DNA of 24,272 bases from NCBI GenBank assembly GCA_017539885.1, contig JAFYCC010000010.1, positions 1 through 24,272 of the forward strand, given 5' to 3'. A program made the translations under genes and the position numbers. Origin of the DNA: Oscillospiraceae bacterium. GTDB lineage: Bacteria > Bacillota_A > Clostridia > Oscillospirales > Oscillospiraceae. The notes beneath the pieces are model-generated. The model did no database searches. It had not been told where the DNA came from and was given only the letters and a program-made list of their open reading frames with translations. Shown here piece after piece: positions 8,537 to 14,270 of this stretch (positions within the stretch are counted from its first letter, which is position 1; each line of letters starts with the position of its first letter).

Positions 8537-8566
8537 ACGCGCAGCCTGCTCGAACAGGCTGCGCGT
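8537..8566. terminator. Strong hairpin terminator after rqcH, probably bidirectional
   Basis: A perfect 12-bp stem, ACGCGCAGCCTG / CAGGCTGCGCGT, has a CTCGAA loop and is followed by TCCTGATTTT. It starts six bases after the rqcH stop and faces the convergent GNAT gene, which ends at 8605. Confidence 0.8.
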
Positions 8567-8604
8567 TCCTGATTTTAGGCAATGCTTCAGCGAAACGGCT
8601 ATAT

Positions 8605-9105
8605 CTACAGCTTCAGTATCGCGGGCATTTCCTCGCCCTCTTTGTAATACTCCGGGGTCTCGACAAAGCCGAAGGAGGCGTAAAGTTTCTTCGCGGCCTT
8701 GTTCTCGGGCTCATAGGACAGCCAGCAGAGCTCCGACGGGCCGCAGGGGAAGGTCTTCACGAAGTCCAGCGCGAGCTGGAAGGCCTGTCTCCCGTAACCG
8801 TTTCCCTGATACCGCTTGTCGATCATAAAGCGCCAGATGAAATAGCTGTCTTTGAAGTACTCGGGGTCGCCTTCGTCGTAGCCGTTATAGCCGATCATCA
8901 CAAACCCGATCGGCTTCTTTCCCCGATAGATCCCGAACGGATACGGCACGGTCTTGCCCCCGGAAAGCGCGAGGTAGGCATGGACCAGGCTCCAGGTGTT
9001 TCGCGCGACGTAGTCGTCCTGCTTCTTGGTAACCCTCAGCTTGCAGATCTTGTAATAATTGTCCCAGGTGATCTTTTCCAGATGGATCTGTTTTTCCGTA
9101 CCCAT
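8605..9105 (-). CDS. GNAT-family N-acetyltransferase (polyamine acetyltransferase-like)
   Basis: A 166-residue GNAT enzyme transferring acetyl from acetyl-CoA to an amine. The acetyl-CoA binding motif (Q/RxxGxG) is RYQGNGYGRQAFQLALDFV, preceded by strand 4 (FIWRFMID) and followed by the C-terminal ENKAAKKLYASFGFVET segment seen in this fold. The strand-4 sequence and the helical SLVHAYLA segment resemble the BltD/PaiA spermidine/spermine acetyltransferases, but the substrate cannot be fixed from sequence. ATG 9105 is chosen because GGAGG lies 9 bases upstream and because the promoter at 9192-9220 would start RNA near 9185. That excludes the longer frame that begins at 9186. Confidence 0.85.
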   Translation of the reverse strand: MGTEKQIHLEKITWDNYYKICKLRVTKKQDDYVARNTWSLVHAYLALSGGKTVPYPFGIYRGKKPIGFVMIGYNGYDEGDPEYFKDSYFIWRFMIDKRYQGNGYGRQAFQLALDFVKTFPCGPSELCWLSYEPENKAAKKLYASFGFVETPEYYKEGEEMPAILKL

Positions 9106-9191
9106 TAATCGATTCCTCCAATACTGCGCGTCTCCTGGCTTCACGCCGGCCGCGGACGGAAACTCTGCGGGAAAGACCCGCTTCATATACT

Positions 9192-9220
9192 ATTATATTT
9201 ATACTGCGAATCATTGTCAA
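9192..9220 (-). promoter_or_regulatory. Perfect consensus sigma-A promoter of the GNAT gene
   Basis: On the minus strand TTGACA (9215-9220) and TATAAT (9192-9197) match both consensus hexamers exactly, with a 17-bp spacer. The predicted start near 9185 leaves an 80-nt leader before ATG 9105. Confidence 0.85.
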
Positions 9221-9295
9221 CGCGCAGATTCGGCCCGGCGTACGACTTCCGCGGGTCCCCGGAGCGTTCCCGGGAGCAGGTCTTGAAATTGCCTA

Positions 9296-9324
9296 TTTAC
9301 TTTATCTCGCTAATGTGCTATTAT
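9296..9324 (+). promoter_or_regulatory. Promoter of the amino-acid ABC operon
   Basis: TTTACT (9296-9301), 17 bp, TATTAT (9319-9324). Transcription should start near 9331, giving a short leader of about 36 nt to ATG 9367. It is divergent from the GNAT promoter. Confidence 0.6.
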
Positions 9325-9366
9325 AGCGGAGCAATAAAGAGCCCTACTGGGCAGGGAGGAAGAAAA

Positions 9367-10200
9367 ATGAAGAAGATCATTGCGATCGCACTGTTTCTGG
9401 CACTTTGCCTGACGCTGTTTGCCGCCTGCGGCGGTCAGAGCGGCGGCGCAAAAGCGGATACGTCCACCGATTCCGCCTATATCCTCGGCAACAAGAAAAT
9501 GATCATCGGCTACACCGTATATGAGCCCATGAACTATACCGACGAGAACGGCGAGTTCACCGGCTTCGACACGGAGCTGGCCAAGGCGGTCTGCCAGAAG
9601 CTGGGCGTCGAGCCTGATTTCGTCGTCATCAACTGGGACACCAAGGAGGTTGCGCTCGAGGCAAAGGACATCGACTGCATCTGGAACGGCCTGACGCTCA
9701 ACCCCGAGCGCGAGGCGAACATGGCCTGCACGGGGCCCTACGTCAAGAACGCGCAGGTCGTCGTCGTCAAGCAGGGCTTTGACTATAAGGGCACAGAGTC
9801 CCTCGTAGGCGGCACCGTGTGCGCGGAGATCGGCTCCGCGGGCGAGGAGCAGATCAAGGGCAATTATTCCGATCCTGAGGATCCCATCGATCCAGATCCG
9901 AATCTGGCGCAGGCCACTTACATCGGCAAGAGCGTGCAGACCGACTGCCTGATGGAGGTCAAGGCCGGCACGGCGGACGCTGCGGTGCTGGATATGACGC
10001 TGGCCAACTCCATGACCGGCGAGGGCACGAACTACGCAGATCTCGTGATCGTAGACTATCTCGCCACAGAGAACTACGGCGTCGCGTTCCGCAAGGGCAG
10101 CGACATGCGCGACAAGGTAGACGCGATCTTTGCCGATCTGCGCAAGGACGGCACCATGCAGGCACTCGCCGATAAATATGGTCTGGAACTGGCGGACTGA
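9367..10200 (+). CDS. Family-3 amino-acid ABC transporter substrate-binding lipoprotein
   Basis: A 277-residue SBP_bac_3 lipoprotein that captures a polar amino acid outside the membrane for the permease/ATPase encoded next. The signal peptide ends in TLFAACGG, with Cys21 as the lipidated residue. Lobe 1 begins at about 44 (KMIIGYTVYEPMNY). The ligand-binding GLTLNPER segment places Arg115 where HisJ-type proteins bind the substrate carboxylate. GTADAAVLD puts Asp209 at the amino-binding site. The fold closes with the usual C-terminal strand-helix, NYGVAFRKGSDMRDKVDAIF and DGTMQALADKYG, at about 236-272. GGGAGGA stands just upstream of ATG 9367. A GTG-initiated longer frame from 9214 is rejected because it has no signal peptide and begins upstream of the promoter. 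Confidence 0.93.
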   Translation: MKKIIAIALFLALCLTLFAACGGQSGGAKADTSTDSAYILGNKKMIIGYTVYEPMNYTDENGEFTGFDTELAKAVCQKLGVEPDFVVINWDTKEVALEAKDIDCIWNGLTLNPEREANMACTGPYVKNAQVVVVKQGFDYKGTESLVGGTVCAEIGSAGEEQIKGNYSDPEDPIDPDPNLAQATYIGKSVQTDCLMEVKAGTADAAVLDMTLANSMTGEGTNYADLVIVDYLATENYGVAFRKGSDMRDKVDAIFADLRKDGTMQALADKYGLELAD

Positions 10201-10225
10201 GCCGCGACGACTTCCGGAATACAAA

Positions 10226-10249
10226 GCGGGACAGGCTTACCTGTCCCGC
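10226..10249 (+). terminator. Intercistronic hairpin between binding protein and permease
   Basis: A perfect 10-bp stem, GCGGGACAGG / CCTGTCCCGC, with a CTTA loop and followed by CTGCTTTAG (weak T tract). It sits between the binding-protein stop and the permease ribosome binding site. Such structures usually stabilise the binding-protein mRNA or partly terminate, which gives an excess of binding protein over permease. Confidence 0.6.
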
Positions 10250-10267
10250 CTGCTTTAGAGGTGCGTT

Positions 10268-10924
10268 ATGGCTGCAATACTCTCACGGCTGACGAGCGCT
10301 TTCCTGATCAATAACGTACGGCTCTTCGCTCTGACGCTGCTCTTTTCCCTTCCGCTCGGCCTAATCATAGCATTCGGCTCCATGAGCCGATTCAAGCCCC
10401 TGGCATGGGTGATGAAGACGATCGTCTGGGTCGTCCGCGGCACGCCCCTGATGCTGCAGATCCTGATCATCTATTTCGGCCCTGGCCTGCTCGAACTCGG
10501 CTTCGGCTGGCCGCGCGGCAGCGGCGGCCGTCTCACAGCGGCGGTGGTCGCCTTCGCCATCAATTACGCCTGCTATTTTTCGGAGATCTACCGGGGCGGC
10601 ATCCAGGGCGTGCCGCGCGGTCAGCAGGAGGCGGGGCAGGTACTCGGCATGACGCGCAGCCAGATCTTTTTCAAGGTCACGCTGCTGCAGATGGTCAAGC
10701 GCATCGTGCCGCCCATGTCAAACGAGATCATCACGCTTGTCAAGGACACGGCGCTGGCCAACTACATCTCGATCATGGAGATCATCATGACCGCGAAGGA
10801 GTATACGTCTTCCGGACTGATCTGGCCTCTGTTCTATACAGCCTTCTTCTTCCTCGCGTTTGTAGGCATCCTGACCCTTCTGTTCGGCTGGCTGGAGAAG
10901 CGGCTGGACTACTTCAGAATGTAG
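10268..10924 (+). CDS. Amino-acid ABC transporter permease (HisM/GlnP type)
   Basis: A 218-residue inner-membrane permease of the polar amino-acid family with about five hydrophobic helices. The RGTPLMLQ motif is at 57-64. The EAA loop that docks on the ATPase is at about 106-128 (EIYRGGIQGVPRG then QQEAGQVLGM). The late helix-breaking VKDTALANYISIMEI segment is also typical. AGAGG lies 6 bases before ATG 10268. The ATPase gene follows after 12 bases. A single permease gene suggests a homodimer. Confidence 0.92.
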   Translation: MAAILSRLTSAFLINNVRLFALTLLFSLPLGLIIAFGSMSRFKPLAWVMKTIVWVVRGTPLMLQILIIYFGPGLLELGFGWPRGSGGRLTAAVVAFAINYACYFSEIYRGGIQGVPRGQQEAGQVLGMTRSQIFFKVTLLQMVKRIVPPMSNEIITLVKDTALANYISIMEIIMTAKEYTSSGLIWPLFYTAFFFLAFVGILTLLFGWLEKRLDYFRM

Positions 10925-10936
10925 GAGGGCTCGGAC

Positions 10937-11719
10937 ATGCCGGTTTTAGAAGTACGCAGCCTGCAGAAGCACTTTGATAAGGCGCAGGTGCTGCGAAACA
11001 TCGATTTCTCTCTGGATCAGGGAGAAGCGATCTCGATCATCGGATCTTCCGGCAGCGGCAAGACGACACTGCTGCGCTGCCTGAACTTCCTGGAGAAGCC
11101 GGACGGCGGACAGATCCTGGTGAACGGAGACGTGATCTTTGATGCCGCAGACGCCGCGGCACAGTCGGACGAGGAGATCCGGCGCAAAAGACTGCACTTC
11201 GGACTCGTCTTTCAGAACTTCAACCTGTTCCCGCAGTATACTGCGCTGCAGAATGTGAAGCTGGCGGCCGAACTGCTCGCGAAAGAGCAGCCGGATTTTA
11301 AAGCGCGCCGCAGGGAGATCCTCAGCGAGATCGAGGCAAATGCGAGGGAGCTGCTCGCGCAGATGGGACTGGCGGACCGCGCAGACTTCTATCCGTATCA
11401 GCTCTCGGGCGGTCAGCAGCAGCGCGTCGCCATCGCGCGTGCGCTGGCGCTTCGGCCGGACATCCTCTGCTTCGACGAGCCGACAAGCGCGCTCGACCCG
11501 GAACTGACGGGCGAGGTCCTCAGAGTCATCCGCGCACTGGCGCAGCAGCGTACGACCATGATCATCGTTACGCACGAAATGCAGTTCGCGCGTGAGGTCT
11601 CCGACAGGATCCTGTTTATGGACGGAGGCAGCATCGTCGAGCAGGGTCCGCCTGAGGAAGTGTTCGATCATCCGAAGACGGAACGCATGCGGCAGTTCCT
11701 GTCCCGTTCGTCAGATTGA
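10937..11719 (+). CDS. Amino-acid ABC transporter ATP-binding protein (GlnQ/HisP type)
   Basis: A 260-residue ABC ATPase energising the importer. Walker A GSSGSGKT is at 36-43, the Q-loop VFQNFNLFP surrounds Gln93, the signature LSGGQQQR is at 156-163, Walker B ILCFDE at 176-181, the D-loop SALD follows, and the switch His is at 213 in VTHEM. It is about 20 residues longer than typical GlnQ because of a charged insert at about 114-138 between the Q-loop and the signature; this variant recurs in some clostridial importers. AGGAGGG overlaps the permease stop and sits 7 bases before ATG 10937. Confidence 0.93.
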   Translation: MPVLEVRSLQKHFDKAQVLRNIDFSLDQGEAISIIGSSGSGKTTLLRCLNFLEKPDGGQILVNGDVIFDAADAAAQSDEEIRRKRLHFGLVFQNFNLFPQYTALQNVKLAAELLAKEQPDFKARRREILSEIEANARELLAQMGLADRADFYPYQLSGGQQQRVAIARALALRPDILCFDEPTSALDPELTGEVLRVIRALAQQRTTMIIVTHEMQFAREVSDRILFMDGGSIVEQGPPEEVFDHPKTERMRQFLSRSSD

Positions 11720-11734
11720 CTCCATACGATGCAG

Positions 11735-11759
11735 GCCCGGCAGAAATTTTCTGCCGGGC
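11735..11759 (+). terminator. Terminator of the ABC operon
   Basis: GCCCGGCAGAA / TTCTGCCGGGC forms an 11-bp stem with an ATT loop, followed by TTGATTT. It lies 15 bp after the ATPase stop. Confidence 0.75.
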
Positions 11760-11788
11760 TTGATTTACGCGCGCGATTCCAGTATTAT
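11760..11788 (+). promoter_or_regulatory. Promoter of the second, permuted binding lipoprotein
   Basis: TTGATT (11760-11765), 17 bp, TATTAT (11783-11788). The -35 begins at the first base of the upstream terminator's tail, so the next gene is a separate transcription unit. A TATACT at 11792-11797 is an alternative -10. Confidence 0.55.
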
Positions 11789-11833
11789 GTGTATACTGCG
11801 CGGCAGAAAAGACCGCGGGAGCGGAGGAACCCT

Positions 11834-12616
11834 ATGCGCGGAAAGCGGCTGATACTGACAATTTCATTACTTTTGGCGTTTGCCTGCTTCTGCGCCTGCG
11901 GCAAGACGGCAGGCGGCTACCAGAGCTGCGATGCCGGCATCGGGGATAGAGACTTTTCCATCTGCTGCCGTGACGGCGATCCGCTCTTCGACGTTCTGCT
12001 CGCCGCCCTGCAGGTGTGCAAGGCGGACGGCACGACCGCGCGGCTGTCAGGCAGCTGGTTCGGAAGCGACCTGACCGAAATCAAAGGAGACGCGCAGGCG
12101 CTCTCCGGCGTAGAGACAGAACCGGAACGCGTGCTGCTTCTCGGATATGACGAATCCTCGTTCCCATTTGCGGGAAGCGACGAAAAGGGAAAACCGCGCG
12201 GGTTCGAACTGGAACTCGCGCAGAGCGTCTGCGAAATGCTCGGATGGGAGCTCCGTGCGCTGCCGATCGATCCGGAGCAGATCCCGATCGAGCTTGCGAG
12301 CGGGGAAGTGGACGTCGTATGGGGCGGTGTTTCACTTGACGGAGCAAAAGGCGTCAGGACGCTGCAGTACAGGCACGCGGCGTACGTACTCGTCTCGCGC
12401 GCGGAAGCGCCGGTCAAAAACGTGCGCGGCCTGCAGGAAAAACGGCTGAGTTATCCGCCTTTTGTGCAGAAGGCTGCGGAGTCCGCAGGCCTCACGGACA
12501 AGGCGGATACAGCGGTCAAGCTGGCGGATACGGAGGCCTGTTTTACCGCGATGGGAGCCGGACGCTGCGACGCCGTGCTGACGGATTCCTTAACCGCTGC
12601 GTATTTCATGCGATAG
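11834..12616 (+). CDS. Lipoprotein with a circularly permuted family-3 substrate-binding domain
   Basis: A 260-residue protein. ATG 11834 has GGAGG 6 bases upstream. The signal peptide ends in FACFCACGK, with Cys22 (or Cys18) lipidated. Residues 29-82 read like the END of a family-3 binding protein: the strand FSICCRDGD, then LFDVLLAALQVCKADGT and LSGSWFGSDL, which match residues 226-276 of the neighbour at 9367. After a short linker, residues 98-190 read like its START: RVLLLGYD.SSFPF, GFELELAQSVCEMLG and GEVDVVWGGVSLD. The protein ends at GRCDAVLTDSLTAAYF, where an ordinary member would go on to the final strand-helix. All pieces of one domain are therefore present once, in rotated order. 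Asp251 matches the ligand-binding Asp; Lys172 replaces the usual Arg. It is likely a solute receptor or sensor; its ligand and partner are unknown. Confidence 0.8.
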   Translation: MRGKRLILTISLLLAFACFCACGKTAGGYQSCDAGIGDRDFSICCRDGDPLFDVLLAALQVCKADGTTARLSGSWFGSDLTEIKGDAQALSGVETEPERVLLLGYDESSFPFAGSDEKGKPRGFELELAQSVCEMLGWELRALPIDPEQIPIELASGEVDVVWGGVSLDGAKGVRTLQYRHAAYVLVSRAEAPVKNVRGLQEKRLSYPPFVQKAAESAGLTDKADTAVKLADTEACFTAMGAGRCDAVLTDSLTAAYFMR

Positions 12617-12620
12617 AAAA

Positions 12621-12650
12621 ACAGCCGGACTGCGAATGCGGTCCGGCTGT
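12621..12650. terminator. Bidirectional terminator between convergent genes
   Basis: ACAGCCGGAC / GTCCGGCTGT, a 10-bp stem with a 10-nt loop. On the minus strand it is followed by TTTTTC. It starts 5 bases after the permuted lipoprotein stop and lies 12 bases beyond the stop of the His-rich gene. Confidence 0.75.
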
Positions 12651-12661
12651 CTTCAAAAAGA

Positions 12662-12901
12662 TCACTTCGCGGCTTCGAGCGCCTGCGCGAGTTTCTCGTT
12701 GCCCTTCTCGTAGGCTTCGAGTGCCTCATGCAGAAGAGCGGCTGCGTCGGCCTTGCCTTCGTCGGACAGGTCGTGCGCCAGATCGTGCAGCTCCTCGGCG
12801 TGATGGCGGTTGTGCTCCAGCATATATGTCAGAAGCGCGAGATTCTCGCCCGCCTCTTTCGGCTCGCCGTGATGATGGTGATGATCGTGACCGTCGTGCA
12901 T
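12662..12901 (-). CDS. Small His-rich helical protein, candidate metal-binding protein (79 aa)
   Basis: The N-terminus holds seven histidines in its first eleven residues (MHDGHDHHHHHG). Two amphipathic helices follow, with further His residues (LEHNRHHAEELHDLAHDL, then ALLHEALEAYEKGNEKLAQAL). It has no signal peptide, so it should be cytoplasmic. I recall similar small His-rich proteins near corrinoid or nickel genes in Clostridia, but no biochemical role is known to me. A metal store or chaperone for Ni, Co or Zn is inference. ATG 12901 has AGGAG nine bases upstream; a longer frame from 13063 would cross the promoter and is rejected. The promoter overlaps a GC-tract element shared with the CsoR-like regulator gene (12959-12976), so it is probably metal-induced. 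It is divergent from the corrinoid protein gene. Confidence 0.8.
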   Translation of the reverse strand: MHDGHDHHHHHGEPKEAGENLALLTYMLEHNRHHAEELHDLAHDLSDEGKADAAALLHEALEAYEKGNEKLAQALEAAK

Positions 12902-12932
12902 TAGAGAATGCTCCTTTCCGAAAACTGGCGTA

Positions 12933-12961
12933 AATATATCACAACCGCTCCGGAAAAGCAA
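12933..12961 (-). promoter_or_regulatory. Promoter of the His-rich protein gene
   Basis: On the minus strand TTGCTT (12956-12961), 17 bp, TATATT (12933-12938). The -35 overlaps the GC-tract element at 12959-12976. Confidence 0.6.
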
Positions 12962-12976
12962 GCCGCCCGGGGGGAT
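12959..12976 (-). promoter_or_regulatory. Candidate operator A for the CsoR/RcnR-like repressor
   Basis: The plus strand reads CAAGCCGCCCGGGGGGAT; on the minus strand this is a C6 run, GGGCGGC, then the TTG that opens the -35 box. Nearly the same element in the same position occurs at 13813-13830 in front of the regulator gene. CsoR/RcnR-family repressors are known to recognise G/C tracts. Confidence 0.55.
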
Positions 12977-12988
12977 CGGAGCGGTAAA

Positions 12989-13018
12989 GCGCAGATTGTA
13001 GCATACTACAAATTGCGC
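12989..13018. repeat. 30-bp imperfect palindrome upstream of the corrinoid gene promoter
   Basis: GCGCAG-a-TTGTAG, CATA, CTACAA-a-TTGCGC: two 6-bp arms per side with one mismatch and one G/T pair. It ends 8 bp before the -35 at 13027. No T run follows, so it is more like an operator than a terminator. Confidence 0.55.
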
Positions 13019-13026
13019 ACAAAAGC

Positions 13027-13055
13027 TTGAAAGACTCAGAAAAGTGCTGTATATT
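13027..13055 (+). promoter_or_regulatory. Promoter of the corrinoid protein gene
   Basis: TTGAAA (13027-13032), 17 bp, TATATT (13050-13055). The start is predicted near 13062, leaving a leader of about 63 nt before ATG 13125. That is too short for a cobalamin riboswitch. Confidence 0.65.
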
Positions 13056-13124
13056 GCACACATGGAGCTCTGCGGAGCGAAAATTCCGTATATTCATAAT
13101 TACATTTTTTGGAGGGTTTTAAAA

Positions 13125-13751
13125 ATGTTGGATGATGTCAAGACCGCTGTTGAGACCGGTAAGCTGAAGAAGATCGAGGGTATCGTTCAGGAGACCGTCG
13201 ACGAAGGCGTTCCCGCTGCTGAGATTCTGGATGCCATGATCGCCACCATGGGCGTCGTTGGTGACAAGTTCCAGCGCAACGAGATCTTCGTTCCCGAGAT
13301 GCTGGTTGCCGCTCTGACCATGAAGAAGGGCGTCTCCGTCATCCAGCCCCTGCTCGCCGGCGAGGGCGGCCCCAAGCACGGCAAGTTCATCATCGGCACC
13401 GTCGCCGGTGACCTGCACGACATCGGCAAGAACCTCGTCGCGCTGATGGTCGAGTCCGCTGGCTTCGAGGTCATCGACCTGGGCGTCGATGTTCCCGCCG
13501 ACAAGTTCGTCGAGGCCATCAAGGAGAATCCGGATTGCCACGTCGTTGGCGTTTCCGCTCTGCTGACCACCACCATGGAGGCCATGAAGATCACGGTCGA
13601 GGCCATCATCAACGCCGGGCTGCAGTCCCAGGTCAAGATCATGGTCGGCGGCGCCCCCATCACTCCCGAGTTCGCCGCTGAGATCGGTGCCGACGCTTAT
13701 ACGCCGGACGCCGGCAGCGCCGCGACCAAGGCTGTTGAGCTGGCCGGCTGA
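13125..13751 (+). CDS. Corrinoid (B12-binding) protein of methyltransferase systems, MtbC/MtaC type
   Basis: A 208-residue two-domain corrinoid protein. A helical cap domain (about 1-85) is followed by a Rossmann B12 domain with the complete base-off/His-on signature: DLHDIG at 96-101 with His98 as the cobalt ligand, SAL at 144-146, and GG at 175-176 in IMVGGAPIT. Such proteins carry a methyl group between a substrate-specific methyltransferase and a second methyltransferase. No methyltransferase or RamA-type activator gene is in this window, so its partner is elsewhere. GGAGGG at 13111-13116 precedes ATG 13125 by 8 bases. Codon use differs from its neighbours (mostly GCT/GCC, CCC, ACC, GTT, GGT rather than GCG, CCG, ACG), a pattern of high expression. 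A strong terminator follows. Confidence 0.93.
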   Translation: MLDDVKTAVETGKLKKIEGIVQETVDEGVPAAEILDAMIATMGVVGDKFQRNEIFVPEMLVAALTMKKGVSVIQPLLAGEGGPKHGKFIIGTVAGDLHDIGKNLVALMVESAGFEVIDLGVDVPADKFVEAIKENPDCHVVGVSALLTTTMEAMKITVEAIINAGLQSQVKIMVGGAPITPEFAAEIGADAYTPDAGSAATKAVELAG

Positions 13752-13775
13752 GCCTGCTGATTGGAATACAGTTTC

Positions 13776-13807
13776 GGACAGGGCGGAGCGATCCGCCCTG
13801 TCCTTTT
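13776..13807 (+). terminator. Strong intrinsic terminator of the corrinoid gene
   Basis: A perfect 12-bp stem, GGACAGGGCGGA / TCCGCCCTGTCC, with a GCGA loop, followed by TTTTCC. Confidence 0.9.
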
Positions 13808-13812
13808 CCATT

Positions 13813-13830
13813 ATGCCCCCCGGGGGCTTG
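13813..13830 (+). promoter_or_regulatory. Candidate operator B (autoregulation of the CsoR/RcnR-like gene)
   Basis: ATGCCCCCCGGGGGCTTG: a C6-G5 tract whose final TTG opens the -35 box of the regulator's own promoter. It matches operator A (C6, then a G-rich segment, then CTTG) in sequence and in placement. Confidence 0.6.
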
Positions 13831-13856
13831 TCAAAAAGGCCAATGCGCGTTAGAAT
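13828..13856 (+). promoter_or_regulatory. Promoter of the CsoR/RcnR-like regulator
   Basis: TTGTCA (13828-13833), 17 bp, TAGAAT (13851-13856); each hexamer is one base from consensus. The -35 overlaps operator B. Confidence 0.7.
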
Positions 13857-13890
13857 TATCTACCGCTGATAATCGAAAGAGGGTTTGACC

Positions 13891-14211
13891 ATGCACGATC
13901 TGGATCACGATCATTTCCACCCGCATACGCATGAACACGGACATACGCATTCACCGGAGGAGATCAAAGCGGTCGCCAACCGGCTCAGCCGTGCGATCGG
14001 GCATCTGGAATCGGTAAAACAGATGGTGCTCGACGGCCGTGACTGCTCCGAGGTTCTCATTCAGCTTTCTGCCGTGCGAAGCGCTCTGAACAAGGCCGGC
14101 ATGCAGATCATCCAGAGCCATATCGAGCACTGCCTCGTGGATGCGGTGCAGCACGGGGATACCGAATCGGTCAGGGAACTCAATCAGGCCATCGCTTTGT
14201 ACTTCAAGTGA
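13891..14211 (+). CDS. CsoR/RcnR/FrmR-family metal-sensing repressor with His-rich N-terminus, InrS-like
   Basis: A 106-residue all-helical repressor (DUF156 family). The first 20 residues hold nine histidines (MHDLDHDHFHPHTHEHGHTH). The core NRLSRAIGHLESVKQMV, DGRDCSEVLIQL and SHIEHCLVDAV is typical of the family. The metal-ligand positions W-X-Y-Z read His20, Cys52, His77, Cys81. As I recall it, the nickel sensor InrS of Synechocystis uses His21, Cys53, His78, Cys82, with the same spacing; copper CsoR lacks the W-position His and RcnR has His at the last position. Ni(II) or Co(II) is therefore the most likely effector, by inference. ATG 13891 has AGAGGG 7 bases upstream. It probably represses itself and the His-rich gene through the shared GC-tract elements. 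Confidence 0.88.
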   Translation: MHDLDHDHFHPHTHEHGHTHSPEEIKAVANRLSRAIGHLESVKQMVLDGRDCSEVLIQLSAVRSALNKAGMQIIQSHIEHCLVDAVQHGDTESVRELNQAIALYFK

Positions 14212-14270
14212 GGCGTGACTGAAAATCGTCCGTGCAATCCAAAATTTGTAATGTATTCTCAGCCGCAATA

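Noticed and set aside
11834..12616. The short C-terminus of the second binding lipoprotein as a frameshift or truncation
   Set aside because: The stop is followed within 5 bases by a terminator hairpin, leaving no room for lost coding sequence, and the missing segment is found at the N-terminus.
12902..13063. An N-terminal extension of the His-rich protein to 13063
   Set aside because: It would run through the promoter and the operator region, and its residues show no domain. ATG 12901 has a ribosome binding site.
13056..13124. A cobalamin riboswitch before the corrinoid gene
   Set aside because: The leader is only about 63 nt and shows no B12-box-like sequence; cobalamin riboswitches need roughly 200 nt.
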